From: CAWGJC01 sp965276665
GTDB lineage: Bacteria; Pseudomonadota; Alphaproteobacteria; Acetobacterales; Acetobacteraceae
DNA length: 64,000 nt
NCBI GenBank assembly: GCA_965276665.1
Contig: OZ255620.1
Coordinates: forward strand, 3,720,001 to 3,784,000
Direction: 5' to 3'
The position numbers and the translations under genes were made by a program. Numbering within the stretch: the first letter of the stretch is position 1; every line of letters starts with the position of its first letter. Of the stretch, positions 25,108-33,610 are shown piece after piece. The notes under the pieces are model-generated. The model searched no databases. It saw only the letters and a list, made by a program, of their open reading frames with translations, and had not been told where the DNA came from.

Positions 25108-26643
25108 GGCCGATTGTGTTGAAAAACTCGGTTGAGCCGGCTCGATAGCACCTGATTCACTCGGTGCTGGATCGAGCGAGGGCGCGGCGATGATGGGCGA
25201 GCGGACGGTGCTGCAGGAGGCGTTGTTCTACAGCTTCAATCTCGATCGACACGTGCCGATGGACCATCTGCTCCGGTCGATTGATCGCTTCGTCGATCTG
25301 TCCGGGATGCGCGAGCACCTCCGGCCCTACTACAGCGACTTTGGCAGGCCCTCAATTGATCCCGAGCTGATGATCCGCATGCTGATCGTGGGCTACTGCT
25401 TCGGCATCCGTTCCGAGCGCCGGCTGTGTGATGAGGTACATCTGAACCTCGGCTATCGCTGGTTCTGCCGGCTCAGCCTCGATGCGACGGTGCCAGATCA
25501 CTCGACCTTCTCCAAAGCCCGGCATGGCCGCTTTCGCGATGCAGACCTCTTGCGCCAGGTGTTCGAGACCGTGGTTCGCCGCTGCATGGCCGAGGGATTG
25601 GTGGGCGGCGAGGGCTTTGCCGTCGACGCCAGCATGGTCAAGGCCGATGCCAATCGTCAACGCGGCGTGCCCGGTAGCGAGGGCATGGCGCCCGAGGTGG
25701 CCAATCGTGCCGTACGCGAATACCTTGCCGTGCTCGACGATGCCGCGTTCGGGGCGGCAACGCCGGTTGTGCCAAAGTTCATCTCACCGGCTGACCCGGC
25801 CTCGCGCTGGACCGGCGCAAACGGCGGCCTCGCCTTCTTTGCCTACTGCACCAACTACCTGATTGATCTGAAATGCGCCGTCATCCTGGATGTCGAGCCG
25901 ACCACGGCCGTCCGGCAGGCCGAAGTTACGGCGCAGCATCGCATGCTCGACCGGGTGAGCGAGCGCTTCGACCTCTGGCCCGAACGGCTCGTGGCAGATG
26001 CCGGCTACGGATCGGCTGAGAACCTCGCGTCCCTGGTGCATGAACGCAGCATCGAACCGCATATCCCGGTGTTCGATAAATCCGCCCGAACGGACGGCAC
26101 CTTTGCACGGTCCGACTTCACCTACGACCACAAGCACGACCGATATACCTGCCCCGGCGGCAAGCAGCTGAAGCGGTCTCACCGCAACTTCACGACGCCA
26201 CGCTCGGGTGTCGACCAGGATGGGTTCACCCGCTACCGCGCAAGCAAGCAAGACTGTGACGGCTGCTCTCTCAAGCCGCGTTGCTGTCCCGGCCAGCCCG
26301 CCCGCAAGGTGCCGCGATCCATCCACGAAGGCGCGCGAGATATGGCCCGCGATCTCGCGCTAACCGACGCGTATGCGACATCCCGGCGCGAGCGAAAGAA
26401 GATCGAGATGCTGTTTGCTCACCTTAAGCGCATTCTGAAGCTCGACCGCCTGCGCCTGCGAGGTCCCAACGGAGCGAAAGACGAGTTCCTCCTGGCCGCC
26501 ACCGCCCAGAACCTCCGCAAGCTCGCCAAACTGATCACGGCTGAGCCTCAATCCGCGCCTGGATGAAGGCTTCGGCCCGATCTGGCCGGGTCGGCCGATG
26601 CGTGGCTTTCAGCCCGAAGCCGACTTCTTCAACACTATCGGCC
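25108..26643 (+). mobile_element. IS1182-like insertion sequence
   Basis: A 1.5-kb element with one transposase gene and imperfect terminal inverted repeats. The left end is GGCCGATTGTGTTGAAAAAC (25108 on). The right end, read inward from 26643, is GGCCGATAGTGTTGAAGAAG. Over 26 bp I count 22 matches. No direct target duplication is obvious in the flanks. Confidence 0.8.
25190..26566 (+). CDS. IS1182-family transposase
   Basis: 458 aa. The N-terminal domain (FSLDRH-like FNLDRHVPMDHLLRSIDRFVDLSG, SIDPELMIRMLIVGYCFGIRSERRL, DHSTFSKARHGRF) and the DDE-type domain (GFAVDASMVKADANRQ, RLVADAGYGSAENL, late Glu in ERKKIEMLFAHLKRIL) are those of the IS1182/IS5-like group. A cysteine set (CDGCSLKPRCC) lies before the last block, as in this family. 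The gene is full length with no frameshift, so the element may still be active. Confidence 0.93.
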   Translation: MMGERTVLQEALFYSFNLDRHVPMDHLLRSIDRFVDLSGMREHLRPYYSDFGRPSIDPELMIRMLIVGYCFGIRSERRLCDEVHLNLGYRWFCRLSLDATVPDHSTFSKARHGRFRDADLLRQVFETVVRRCMAEGLVGGEGFAVDASMVKADANRQRGVPGSEGMAPEVANRAVREYLAVLDDAAFGAATPVVPKFISPADPASRWTGANGGLAFFAYCTNYLIDLKCAVILDVEPTTAVRQAEVTAQHRMLDRVSERFDLWPERLVADAGYGSAENLASLVHERSIEPHIPVFDKSARTDGTFARSDFTYDHKHDRYTCPGGKQLKRSHRNFTTPRSGVDQDGFTRYRASKQDCDGCSLKPRCCPGQPARKVPRSIHEGARDMARDLALTDAYATSRRERKKIEMLFAHLKRILKLDRLRLRGPNGAKDEFLLAATAQNLRKLAKLITAEPQSAPG

Positions 26644-26680
26644 AGGAGCAGCCTTGCGGGTTCGTTCAAAGACAGGCTTT

Positions 26681-26777
26681 CAGAGTGCATCATCCGTTCG
26701 AACGGAAGCGTTCGATGCTCGCCAGGACAAGCATCGAGAGCCTGTATAGAGAGCAAGCGCGAACGGACTTGCTCTAG
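26681..26777. repeat. Dispersed palindromic element B (family 1, CTAGAGC ends)
   Basis: A 97-bp relative of element A. It shares GCATCATCCGTTCGAACGGA near the left end, GATGCTCGCCA in the middle, and a terminal TGCTCTAG. Its left end is degenerate (CAGAGTGCAT in place of CTAGAGCAT). The right end provides the TAG stop of the MFS gene at 26774. It lies 37 bp beyond the IS element. Confidence 0.8.
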
Positions 26778-28234
26778 CCGGAAGCCCGTTCGCGCGCCGT
26801 CGCCTCGATCTCCTCGCGCTGGCGATGTCCCGTCACATGGGCGCCGGTCGCCGGGTCGAGGGTGAGGAACTCAAAGATTGCGAGCATCGGCAGCGCGCCG
26901 ATGATCAGGAAGACCGGCCGGAAATCCGCTGCGGTGATGTGGCCCGAGGCGCCGACATTCAGCGCGAGCAGCGTCGCGCCGATCGCGACGCCGAGGCTCA
27001 TCGACAATTGCTGCGCGACACTCGCGATGCTCGTGCCCTTGCTCATGATCTCCGGCGTCAGATCGGCGTAGCCGAGCGCGTTGATGCTCGTCAGCTGCAC
27101 CGAGCGCACGAAGCCGAAGGCGAGTAGATAGCCCCAGATCAGCACGTGCGGGGTGTCGACGCGCAACATCGCCAATCCGCAGATCATTGCCCCGAGCAGG
27201 ACGCCGTTGAAGGCGAGCAGCCGGCGGAAGCCGAGCGTGCGGAGCACCTTCCGGACGATCGTCTTGTTCACCATCGCGCCGAGGCTGGTCACGAAGGTGA
27301 GAAGTCCGGAATGCAGCGGATCGAGGCCGAAACCCACCTGCAGGAGCAGCGGCAGCAGGAACGGCACGGCGCCGATCGCGAACCGGCTGAGCCCGCCCGC
27401 AAGCGTCGCCGCCCGGAAGCTCCGCACCCGCAGCAGGCGGAGATCGAGCACCGGATGCGCCACCCGCCTTGCATGCCAGACATATCCCACGAGCAGGATG
27501 ACCGCCGCCGCGAACAGTCCGGCATCGGCCGCGGCGGGGATCATCCGCCGGCCGAGATACTCGGTCCCGACCGCGAACAGCCCAAGCCCGCTCCCGGCGA
27601 CGATGAAGCCGGAAAAATCGAATTTCGGCGGCGGCGGGACGCTGAAATCCTCGATGAACCGCTGCGTCAGCAGCACGCCGATCACCCCGATCGGCACGTT
27701 GATGTAGAAGATCCACCGCCAGGACATGTAGGTTGTGAGCACGCCGCCCACCAAGGGCCCCATCGTCGGGCCGATCAGCGCGGGGATGGAGACGTAGTTC
27801 ATCGCGGTGATGAGCTGGTCCTTGGGAAACGACCGGATCAGGATCAGCCGTCCGACCGGCGTCATCATCGCCCCGCCCAGGCCCTGCACGATGCGTGTCG
27901 CGACGAGCATCGTCAGGCTGGTCGACAGGCCGCACAGCACCGATCCCGCCGAGAACAGGATGAGCGCCGAGCAGAACACCCGCCGCGGGCCGAACCGGTC
28001 GGCGATCCAGCCGCTGATCGGGATGAAGACCGCGAGGGTGATCAGGTAGGAGGTGATGGCGACGTTGAGCCGAAGCGGCCCGACCCCGAGACTGTGCGCC
28101 ATTTGCGGGATCGACGTCGCGATGATCGTCGAGTCGAGCTGCGACATGAACATGCCGCACGCGATGACGAGCGGGACGGCGAGGGAGACCCTGCCATCCC
28201 GCATGCCCGATGGCGCGATGGCCGCTTCGCTCAC
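26774..28234 (-). CDS. MFS drug-efflux transporter, DHA2 (EmrB/QacA) family
   Basis: 486 aa with about fourteen membrane segments. The DHA2 marks are FMSQLDSTIIATSIPQMAHSLG in helix 1, SGWIADRFGPRRVF, the motif-C-like PTMGPLVGGVLTTYMSWRWIFYINVPIG, and a C-terminal cytoplasmic tail. It would export toxic organic compounds in exchange for protons. It lies 1 bp after the MarR gene, a classic regulator-pump pair. The last codons overlap repeat element B, whose end supplies the stop. Confidence 0.9.
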   Translation of the reverse strand: MSEAAIAPSGMRDGRVSLAVPLVIACGMFMSQLDSTIIATSIPQMAHSLGVGPLRLNVAITSYLITLAVFIPISGWIADRFGPRRVFCSALILFSAGSVLCGLSTSLTMLVATRIVQGLGGAMMTPVGRLILIRSFPKDQLITAMNYVSIPALIGPTMGPLVGGVLTTYMSWRWIFYINVPIGVIGVLLTQRFIEDFSVPPPPKFDFSGFIVAGSGLGLFAVGTEYLGRRMIPAAADAGLFAAAVILLVGYVWHARRVAHPVLDLRLLRVRSFRAATLAGGLSRFAIGAVPFLLPLLLQVGFGLDPLHSGLLTFVTSLGAMVNKTIVRKVLRTLGFRRLLAFNGVLLGAMICGLAMLRVDTPHVLIWGYLLAFGFVRSVQLTSINALGYADLTPEIMSKGTSIASVAQQLSMSLGVAIGATLLALNVGASGHITAADFRPVFLIIGALPMLAIFEFLTLDPATGAHVTGHRQREEIEATARERASG

Positions 28235-28235
28235 G

Positions 28236-28727
28236 TCACGCGTCTTCGCATTGTGCGAGATCGGCCACCGCCGCGAGCCGGTCGAGCAGGGGCGCCGCGG
28301 CGCAGAGGAGCTCCATCTCCGACGCGTCCAGCAGGGCCGTCATCGACCGGCTCAGCCATGCGACCTGCAGCCGGGAATCCTGGGCCAGCAGAGTCCGTCC
28401 GGCCGGGGTGATCATGATCCGCATCTGCCGCCGGTCGGTCTGCGCCTGCTCGCGCTGGATGAGGCCGCGCTCTTCCAATGTCGCCAGCATGCGGGTCAGC
28501 GATTGCGGCTGGATGCGATCGAGCGCCGCGAGATCGGTGGCGGTGATCGGGCCGCTGCGCACGAGATGTCCGAGGACGTTCAGCTTCGAGGAGCTGACAC
28601 CGTGATCGGCGCGCGCCTGGCGCAGCCGCCGGGTGAGGCGCTTGACGCTGTCGGTGACGAGGGCAGCGGTCTGGCGCGCGCGCGGCGTGCTCCTCGGCGC
28701 CGCCGCTTCCGGCCTGGCGATCCCCAC
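28236..28727 (-). CDS. MarR-family transcriptional regulator
   Basis: 163 aa if it starts at GTG 28727, which has AAGGAGGT upstream. A longer frame reaches TTG 28814, but that start would put an operator-like palindrome (28786-28807) inside the gene. The winged-helix core is clear: SSSKLNVLGHLVRSGPITATDLAALDRIQPQSLTRMLATLEERGLIQREQ, then the wing DRRQMRIMITPAGRTLL. It is expected to repress itself and the DHA2 pump and to release DNA when it binds a toxic ligand. Confidence 0.88.
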   Translation of the reverse strand: MGIARPEAAAPRSTPRARQTAALVTDSVKRLTRRLRQARADHGVSSSKLNVLGHLVRSGPITATDLAALDRIQPQSLTRMLATLEERGLIQREQAQTDRRQMRIMITPAGRTLLAQDSRLQVAWLSRSMTALLDASEMELLCAAAPLLDRLAAVADLAQCEDA

Positions 28728-28785
28728 TGTCCCGACCGACCTCCTTCTGCTCCGGACGCAGGCGCATGCGCGGCCCGTGCCCGAA

Positions 28786-28807
28786 ATACCAAGCCACGAC
28801 TTAGTAT
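28786..28807. promoter_or_regulatory. Putative MarR operator
   Basis: ATACCAAG (28786-28793) and CTTAGTAT (28800-28807) form an inverted repeat with 7 of 8 pairs and a 6-bp spacer, about 60 bp upstream of the proposed MarR start. Size and symmetry suit a MarR dimer. The site also lies within the 126 bp between the FAD gene's stop and MarR. Confidence 0.55.
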
Positions 28808-28852
28808 CGGCCAAGCGGTGCGGCCTGGCAAGCCATGGCCGTCGGCGAGAGC

Positions 28853-30223
28853 TCAGGCGGCGGCGCTGACCTGGTCGAGCAGCACGCCGCGGCGCAGCAG
28901 CACACGGCGCAGCGTTTTGATGTCGAGGGAAGGCGCGGCGATGCCGGCGCGCGCCGCCAGCGCCGCGGCGACTCCCGCGGCCTCGCCGGTGGCGAAGCAG
29001 GTCGCGGTGATTCGCGCCGAGCCGTTCGCCTCATGCGTCGAGGAGATGCAGCGTCCCGCGACCAGGAGATTGTCGAACCCGGCAGCGACCAGGCAGCCGA
29101 ACGGAATGCCGTAGGGCCGGGCGAGCTGCTCGGTGTGCGACAGGCTCGGCTGGTCCGGCGCATGGATGTCGATCGGGAAGGCGGCCTGCGCGATCGCATC
29201 CGGCCGCTTCCGCGCGCGCAGCACGTCGTCGCGGGTGAGCGTGCACAGCCCGACCACGCGGCCGGATTCGCGCACGCCCACACGGTCGGCGACCGAAGCG
29301 ACATAGGCGTTCGCGCAGCCCGGCACGATCTCGCGGAACCAGCGCGCGAATTCCAGCACCTGCCGGCTCAGCGCGATCGCGGCGGCGCCGGCCCAGTTCT
29401 CGCGGATTTCGCCCGTCGTGACCCGGCTGACATTCACCACCGCCTCGCCGCGACGCGGCGAGGCGGCGAGATGGAGCTCGCCGCGCGCCAGGCCCAGCAT
29501 GCCGGATTGGAATCCGCGCTCCAGCAGCCGGCCGAAGCCCCAGAGATTGACTGCCTCGTCCGCCGCCGTGCCGATATGGCTGCCGGGACGGAAGTCATTC
29601 GGCTCGCCGCGCGCATAGGCGAGCAGGCGCGCGAAGTCGACGCCGCCGAGCTTGAAGGTGAGGGAGGCAGGTTGCCGCGCACCCGCCGCATCCGCGTGGA
29701 AGCGCGCGCCCGCCTGCCGGGCGATCACGGCGTCGCCGCTCGTGTCGATCACCAGCCTGGGATGCAGCACGTGCCGCCCGGCCGGGGTCTCGGTGGCGAG
29801 CGCGGTGATCCAGCCTCCGTCCCGGACCGTGCCCACGACGGGCGCCTGCAGCCAGAGCGTCACGCCGGCTTCGCCGAGCATCACCGTCTCGGTCAGCGCC
29901 AGCTCGACATGGTTCAGCGGCGTGCGGGTGGCGGTGTAGGCCACGTCGTCGCGCACATGGCCGGGCGAACTGCCGGTCTCGCGCAGACGCTGCACGAGGC
30001 GTTCGCCGAAACCGGCGATCACCTGGTTGCCCGCCCCGTCATGGAAGCCCGCGCTGTGTTCCAGCAATTGCCAGGCGAGCGTGCCGCCGACGCTGCCGCT
30101 CGCCTCGAGCAGCAGCGTGCGGGCACCCTCCTCGGCGGCGGCGATCGCGGCGGCGACGCCGGCGGAACCGGCGCCGACCACGACGACGTCGACCGCCTCG
30201 TCGGTCGATGTCGGCACGGGCAT
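28853..30223 (-). CDS. FAD-dependent oxidoreductase (FAD_oxidored type)
   Basis: 456 aa from ATG 30223, two bases past the MFS stop; the longer frame upstream is antisense overlap with nothing to support it. The Rossmann dinucleotide motif is VVVVGAGSAGVAAAIAAAEEGARTLLLEA (Gly17, Gly19, Gly22). Later come LVIDTSGDAVIARQAGA and a C-terminal FAD segment LLVAGRCISSTHEANGSARITATCFATGEAAGVAAALA. Relatives are secondary-metabolite or sugar-acid oxidoreductases with a flavin and often an unknown acceptor. It shares an operon with an MFS carrier and a DHDPS-family enzyme, which suggests catabolism of an imported acid. Confidence 0.87.
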   Translation of the reverse strand: MPVPTSTDEAVDVVVVGAGSAGVAAAIAAAEEGARTLLLEASGSVGGTLAWQLLEHSAGFHDGAGNQVIAGFGERLVQRLRETGSSPGHVRDDVAYTATRTPLNHVELALTETVMLGEAGVTLWLQAPVVGTVRDGGWITALATETPAGRHVLHPRLVIDTSGDAVIARQAGARFHADAAGARQPASLTFKLGGVDFARLLAYARGEPNDFRPGSHIGTAADEAVNLWGFGRLLERGFQSGMLGLARGELHLAASPRRGEAVVNVSRVTTGEIRENWAGAAAIALSRQVLEFARWFREIVPGCANAYVASVADRVGVRESGRVVGLCTLTRDDVLRARKRPDAIAQAAFPIDIHAPDQPSLSHTEQLARPYGIPFGCLVAAGFDNLLVAGRCISSTHEANGSARITATCFATGEAAGVAAALAARAGIAAPSLDIKTLRRVLLRRGVLLDQVSAAA

Positions 30224-30225
30224 GC

Positions 30226-31566
30226 TCAGAGCGGGATCCGGCGGCGCAGCAGCACGCCGTACATCGCCGCCGAGACGAGCGCCAGCGCGCCGGTGACAAG
30301 GATCGCGACGTCGAAGCCGCCGAACCGGTCGACTACGATGCCGGTGACGATCGGCGCACAGGCGCCGCCGAGAAACCCGCCGAAATTCTGGATGCTGCCG
30401 ACCGAGGCCACGAAGCGCGGCGTGGTCAGCGCATCCGTCGCGAGCGCCCAGTAGCAGCCCGAGCTCAGGCTGTAGGTGAACATCCCGACCGTGAGCAGCG
30501 CGACCGCTGCCGCGGGGCTCGGGCTGAACGTGGTCGCGAGCATCGCGCAGGCGGTCAACAAGGCGCCTGCGGCGACGACGATGCGCCGCGCGGTGAAGGT
30601 CGCGACATCGCGGAGCACGAGCCAGTCCGAAATCCGGCCGCCGGTCATCACGCCGATCGCGCCGGCGATGAACGGCAGCGCCGACAGATAGCCGGCGCGC
30701 GAGATGGTGAAATGCTGCACGCGCTCGAGATAGGTCGGCAGCCAGCTGATGTAGAACCAGAACGTGTATTGCAGGCAGAACCCGCCGATGATCATGATCC
30801 AGATGGATCGGTAGCGGAACAGCCCGGACCATTCCTGCAGGCTCGCCGGCGTCTCTTCCGCGGGGCGCCCGCTCCGGCTGTGCTGGCCGGTGCGGATATA
30901 GCGCAATTCCTCGGCGCTGAGGCGCGGGTGCGCGCCCGGCTCGCGATAGATCGCGAGCCAGCCGAGTGTGGCGAAGAAGCCGAACACCCCGATGATGATG
31001 AACATCGCCGGCCAGCCGAAAGCCAGCATCAGCGCGGTCGAGATCGGCGGCGCGATGGCGAGACCGACCTGCGTCGCGGCGATATAGACGCTGATCGCCG
31101 CGGCCTTCTCATGATCCGGAAACCAGGCATTCGTCGCCTTGAGGGCCGAGGGAAAGAGCGGCGCCTCGGCGATGCCGAGCGCCACGCGCAGCCCGAGAAA
31201 CTGCCCGATGCTGGTGGCGAAGCCGGTCAGCATCGCGGCGAGCGACCACAACCCGGCCGCAAGCGTGAGCAGCAGCCGCGCGCCGAAGCGATCGACCAGC
31301 CAGCCGGTCGGCAGGTTCATGATCGCGTAGGGCCAGACGAAGGCGGAGAGCACGACGCCCATCATCGTGGCGCTCACGCCGAGCTGCTTCATGATCAGCG
31401 GCGCGGCGACGGAGAGATTGCCGCGATCCAGGTAATTCGCGATCGTCAACACGCAGATCACGGCGATGACAAGCCAGCGCAGATTGCGGCCTTTCGGCCG
31501 TGCCTGAGCGACCGGTTTAGCGCCGGCATCGCCCAGCAGGGTCTCGCGCGGCATCACGGCTGTCAT
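30226..31566 (-). CDS. MFS transporter, anion:cation symporter type
   Basis: 446 aa from ATG 31566, chosen because GGAGGGGGG lies directly upstream; the frame extends 13 codons further without a ribosome site. Twelve membrane helices are expected. The ACS signature TIANYLDRGNLSVAAPLI is in helix 1, with GWLVDRFGARLLL and ALGIAEAPLFPSALKATNAWFP following. Substrates in this group are organic anions such as hexuronates or galactarate-like acids. It lies 79 bp after the DHDPS-family gene and 2 bp before the FAD oxidoreductase gene. Confidence 0.9.
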   Translation of the reverse strand: MTAVMPRETLLGDAGAKPVAQARPKGRNLRWLVIAVICVLTIANYLDRGNLSVAAPLIMKQLGVSATMMGVVLSAFVWPYAIMNLPTGWLVDRFGARLLLTLAAGLWSLAAMLTGFATSIGQFLGLRVALGIAEAPLFPSALKATNAWFPDHEKAAAISVYIAATQVGLAIAPPISTALMLAFGWPAMFIIIGVFGFFATLGWLAIYREPGAHPRLSAEELRYIRTGQHSRSGRPAEETPASLQEWSGLFRYRSIWIMIIGGFCLQYTFWFYISWLPTYLERVQHFTISRAGYLSALPFIAGAIGVMTGGRISDWLVLRDVATFTARRIVVAAGALLTACAMLATTFSPSPAAAVALLTVGMFTYSLSSGCYWALATDALTTPRFVASVGSIQNFGGFLGGACAPIVTGIVVDRFGGFDVAILVTGALALVSAAMYGVLLRRRIPL

Positions 31567-31645
31567 GGTCCCCCCTCCTGCAAATGCGCGGCTTGTCTGC
31601 CGCATCTTGTCGGTGCGTTGCGTTCCGGCGCGGCGGAGCGTCCGT

Positions 31646-32578
31646 TCAGAGCGGCAGCGCGTCGAGCGCCTTGTCGATCGAGGCTTTCAGCGAGGCGCCC
31701 ACATGATCCATCGGCGTGCGCGGATAATGCATGCCGAGGCCTTGCCGGTGCTGGATGTATTTGGCTGCCGCCGGCAGCACGTCATGCGGCACGGTGTTCC
31801 ACAGCGTGTTCAGCCCGCGATGAATGCCGAGCGCGGTGTCGAAATCCTTGCGCTGCACCGCATCCCAGAGCTTCACGCACACGCTCGGGACGGCGGCGGT
31901 GAGCGCGCTGATTGCGCCATGCGCGCCGAGCGCGAAGGCCGGATAGAGCAGGGCGTCGACGCCGGTGAGCACGATGTTCTCAGCCTCCACCCGCTGGATA
32001 AGATCGGAGACCGATTTGAGATCGCCGCCGCTTTGCTTCATGCCGATCACGCCAGGCACTTCGCGCATCACGCGGAGCATCAGATCGATCGAGAGATAAT
32101 TCCAGGGGATGACGTTGTAGATCAGGATCGGGATGCCGGTCGCGTCGTGGATCGCGCGGAAATGCTCGACGGTGCCGGCTTCCGTCGGCTTGAACAGGTA
32201 ATGCACCGGCGTGATCTGCAGCGCCGCGATGTTGAGGCCCTGCAACGCTTTCACGCGCTCGATCGCCTCGCGGGTGCTGTTGACGATCAGCCCGACCACG
32301 AAGGGAAGGCGGCCGCCGAGCGCGTCATGCGTCGCCTGCATCACCTTCACGAATTCGTTGAAGTTGAGCGTGTGGCCCTCACCGGTGCTGCCGCCGGCGA
32401 CGACGCCATGCGCGCCTTTCTCGACCACGAAATCCATCTGCTCGCGCAGCGCGCTGAACACGAGGTCGCCCGATGTGTCGAACGGCATCGTGGTGGGCGG
32501 CAGGATTCCGGTCAGTGTCTGGCGCAGCGCGCTCGCTGACGGGCGCGGCTGCGTGTCCACGGGAAGGTTGTGGTCCAT
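31646..32578 (-). CDS. Dihydrodipicolinate synthase / N-acetylneuraminate lyase family aldolase
   Basis: 310-aa TIM-barrel class I aldolase. The pyruvate-binding segment is GGSTGEGHTLNFNE (62-75), the catalytic Tyr is Y154 in LIYNVIP, and the Schiff-base Lys is K181 in VIGMKQSGGD. These are all family-typical. It starts behind CAGGAGAG. Family members cleave or form 2-keto acids (keto-deoxy sugars, hydroxyproline products and others). It is the first gene of an operon with an organic-anion carrier and an FAD oxidoreductase. True DapA is unlikely in this context. Confidence 0.9.
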   Translation of the reverse strand: MDHNLPVDTQPRPSASALRQTLTGILPPTTMPFDTSGDLVFSALREQMDFVVEKGAHGVVAGGSTGEGHTLNFNEFVKVMQATHDALGGRLPFVVGLIVNSTREAIERVKALQGLNIAALQITPVHYLFKPTEAGTVEHFRAIHDATGIPILIYNVIPWNYLSIDLMLRVMREVPGVIGMKQSGGDLKSVSDLIQRVEAENIVLTGVDALLYPAFALGAHGAISALTAAVPSVCVKLWDAVQRKDFDTALGIHRGLNTLWNTVPHDVLPAAAKYIQHRQGLGMHYPRTPMDHVGASLKASIDKALDALPL

Positions 32579-32692
32579 GGCGTTCTCTCCTGTGTGGCTC
32601 GACGAGGCGCGAAAACAACGGCGCCGCGCGCCCGTTCCGCCGTCGGCATCCTGACCGGAGCTGGTCCAGAGTCAAGCCCATTTTGGGCCAAA

Positions 32693-32709
32693 GTTCCAGA
32701 ATACGGGAC
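32693..32709. promoter_or_regulatory. IclR-like operator candidate 1
   Basis: GTTCCAGAATACGGGAC is a 17-bp imperfect palindrome (GTTCC/GGGAC arms, AT-rich centre) about 115 bp upstream of the DHDPS-family start. IclR regulators bind GTTCC-type repeats of this size. A similar site lies at 32765-32781 and a weaker one at 35931-35947, next to the IclR gene. Confidence 0.4.
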
Positions 32710-32764
32710 GGAACTACGACATCCTCCTCGAATAGGCTATACATCCGCCGGTCTCATCTGCAAG

Positions 32765-32781
32765 ACCCCGCAATTTGGGAC
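32765..32781. promoter_or_regulatory. IclR-like operator candidate 2
   Basis: ACCCCGCAATTTGGGAC; its complement reads GTCCC-AAATTGC-GGGGT, the same arm spacing as candidate 1 (GTCCC-GTATTCT-GGAAC on the same strand). Both sites also sit beside TTTGGG-x-CAAAG sequences (32682-32693 and 32774-32785). Confidence 0.35.
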
Positions 32782-32871
32782 AAAGAACCGCATTCAATTG
32801 ACGGGATGGAGGCGAGCTGGATTATTGCCTGAGCCAATCGCGGCCGAACGGTCGCAGCCTCGCGAGGACAT

Positions 32872-33157
32872 ATTAGCATCACCGGAAACTCCGTATCTCG
32901 GCGCGGCCTGATCGGCATCGGCGCGGCGCTCGGCGGCGTCGGCCTCGCACCGGCGAAGATCGGGCTCGATTACGTCAACACGGCGTTCGGCCAGAGCGGG
33001 ATCGGCGCGGTGAAGGCGGCGCTGACGCAGCGCGGCATCGCGCCGGTCGCCACGCAGTCGCATCTCGACAGCACGAAGGATTTCACCGCGCAATTGCTGA
33101 TCTTCCAGCAGGCGCGCGTCGACGGCATCATCGTCTGGACAGACGATCAGCCGAGCG
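32872..33157 (+). pseudogene. Remnant of branched-chain amino-acid type binding protein (LivK-like)
   Basis: Reading from ATT 32872 gives ISITGNSVSRRGLIGIGAALGG, a Tat-like signal, which then jumps straight to KIGLDYVNTAFGQSGIGAVKAALTQRGIAPVATQSHLDSTKDFTAQLLIFQQARVDGIIVWTDD. That second part is the middle of a periplasmic LivK-type protein, so roughly a hundred residues of lobe I are deleted. The place of the start codon is ATT behind CGAGGACAT, one change from ATG. The homology ends near 33150, where permease sequence begins in another frame. It is non-functional. Confidence 0.75.
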
Positions 33158-33610
33158 GGCATCGGCCAGCGGGTGCGGGCGTTCCGCGACGACATGATCG
33201 CCGCGCAGGCGGCCGGGATCGACGTGCGCGCGCTGAAGATCGGCCTGTTCGTCGCGTCCTCGGCATGCGCCGCCATTGCAGGCATCTGCTATTGCTGCCT
33301 GCTCGGCTATATCAGCCCGGACGTGTTCGCCTGGCAGACGACGTTTTCCTATCTCGCGATGGTGGTCGTCGGCGGTCTCGGGAGCAGCCTCGGCGCGGTG
33401 ATCGGCGCGGCCTTGTACACGCTGGTGCCGGAATGGCTGCGCTTCCTCCAGGAAGGCTATTTCGTCATCTTCGGCATGGTGGTGATCGTGGTGATCGCGG
33501 CGGTTCCGGGCGGCCTTTCCGGGCTCGCCACGCGGCTCGCGCGGCGTGCCATCCGGCCGCGCCGGCGGATGCCGGTTCCGCCGGCCGGCATTCCGGAGGT
33601 GACGCGGTGA
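33155..33610 (+). pseudogene. C-terminal remnant of a LivM-type branched-chain amino-acid permease
   Basis: The frame reads GIGQRVRAFRDDMIAAQAAGIDVRALKIGLFVASSACAAIAG, then FSYLAMVVVGGLGSSLGAVIGAALYTLVPEWLRFLQEGYFVIFGMVVIVVI. This is the classic LivM end: coupling loop, two to three helices and the G-GSxxGxxxG segment. Everything before the coupling loop is missing, and no LivH permease exists nearby. One deletion that removed the rest of the binding protein, LivH and most of LivM would explain it. The stop overlaps the ATPase start (GTGA). Confidence 0.8.

Noticed and set aside
28728..28814. TTG 28814 as the MarR start
   Set aside because: It would place an operator-like palindrome and a strong ribosome site inside the coding region; GTG 28727 explains both.
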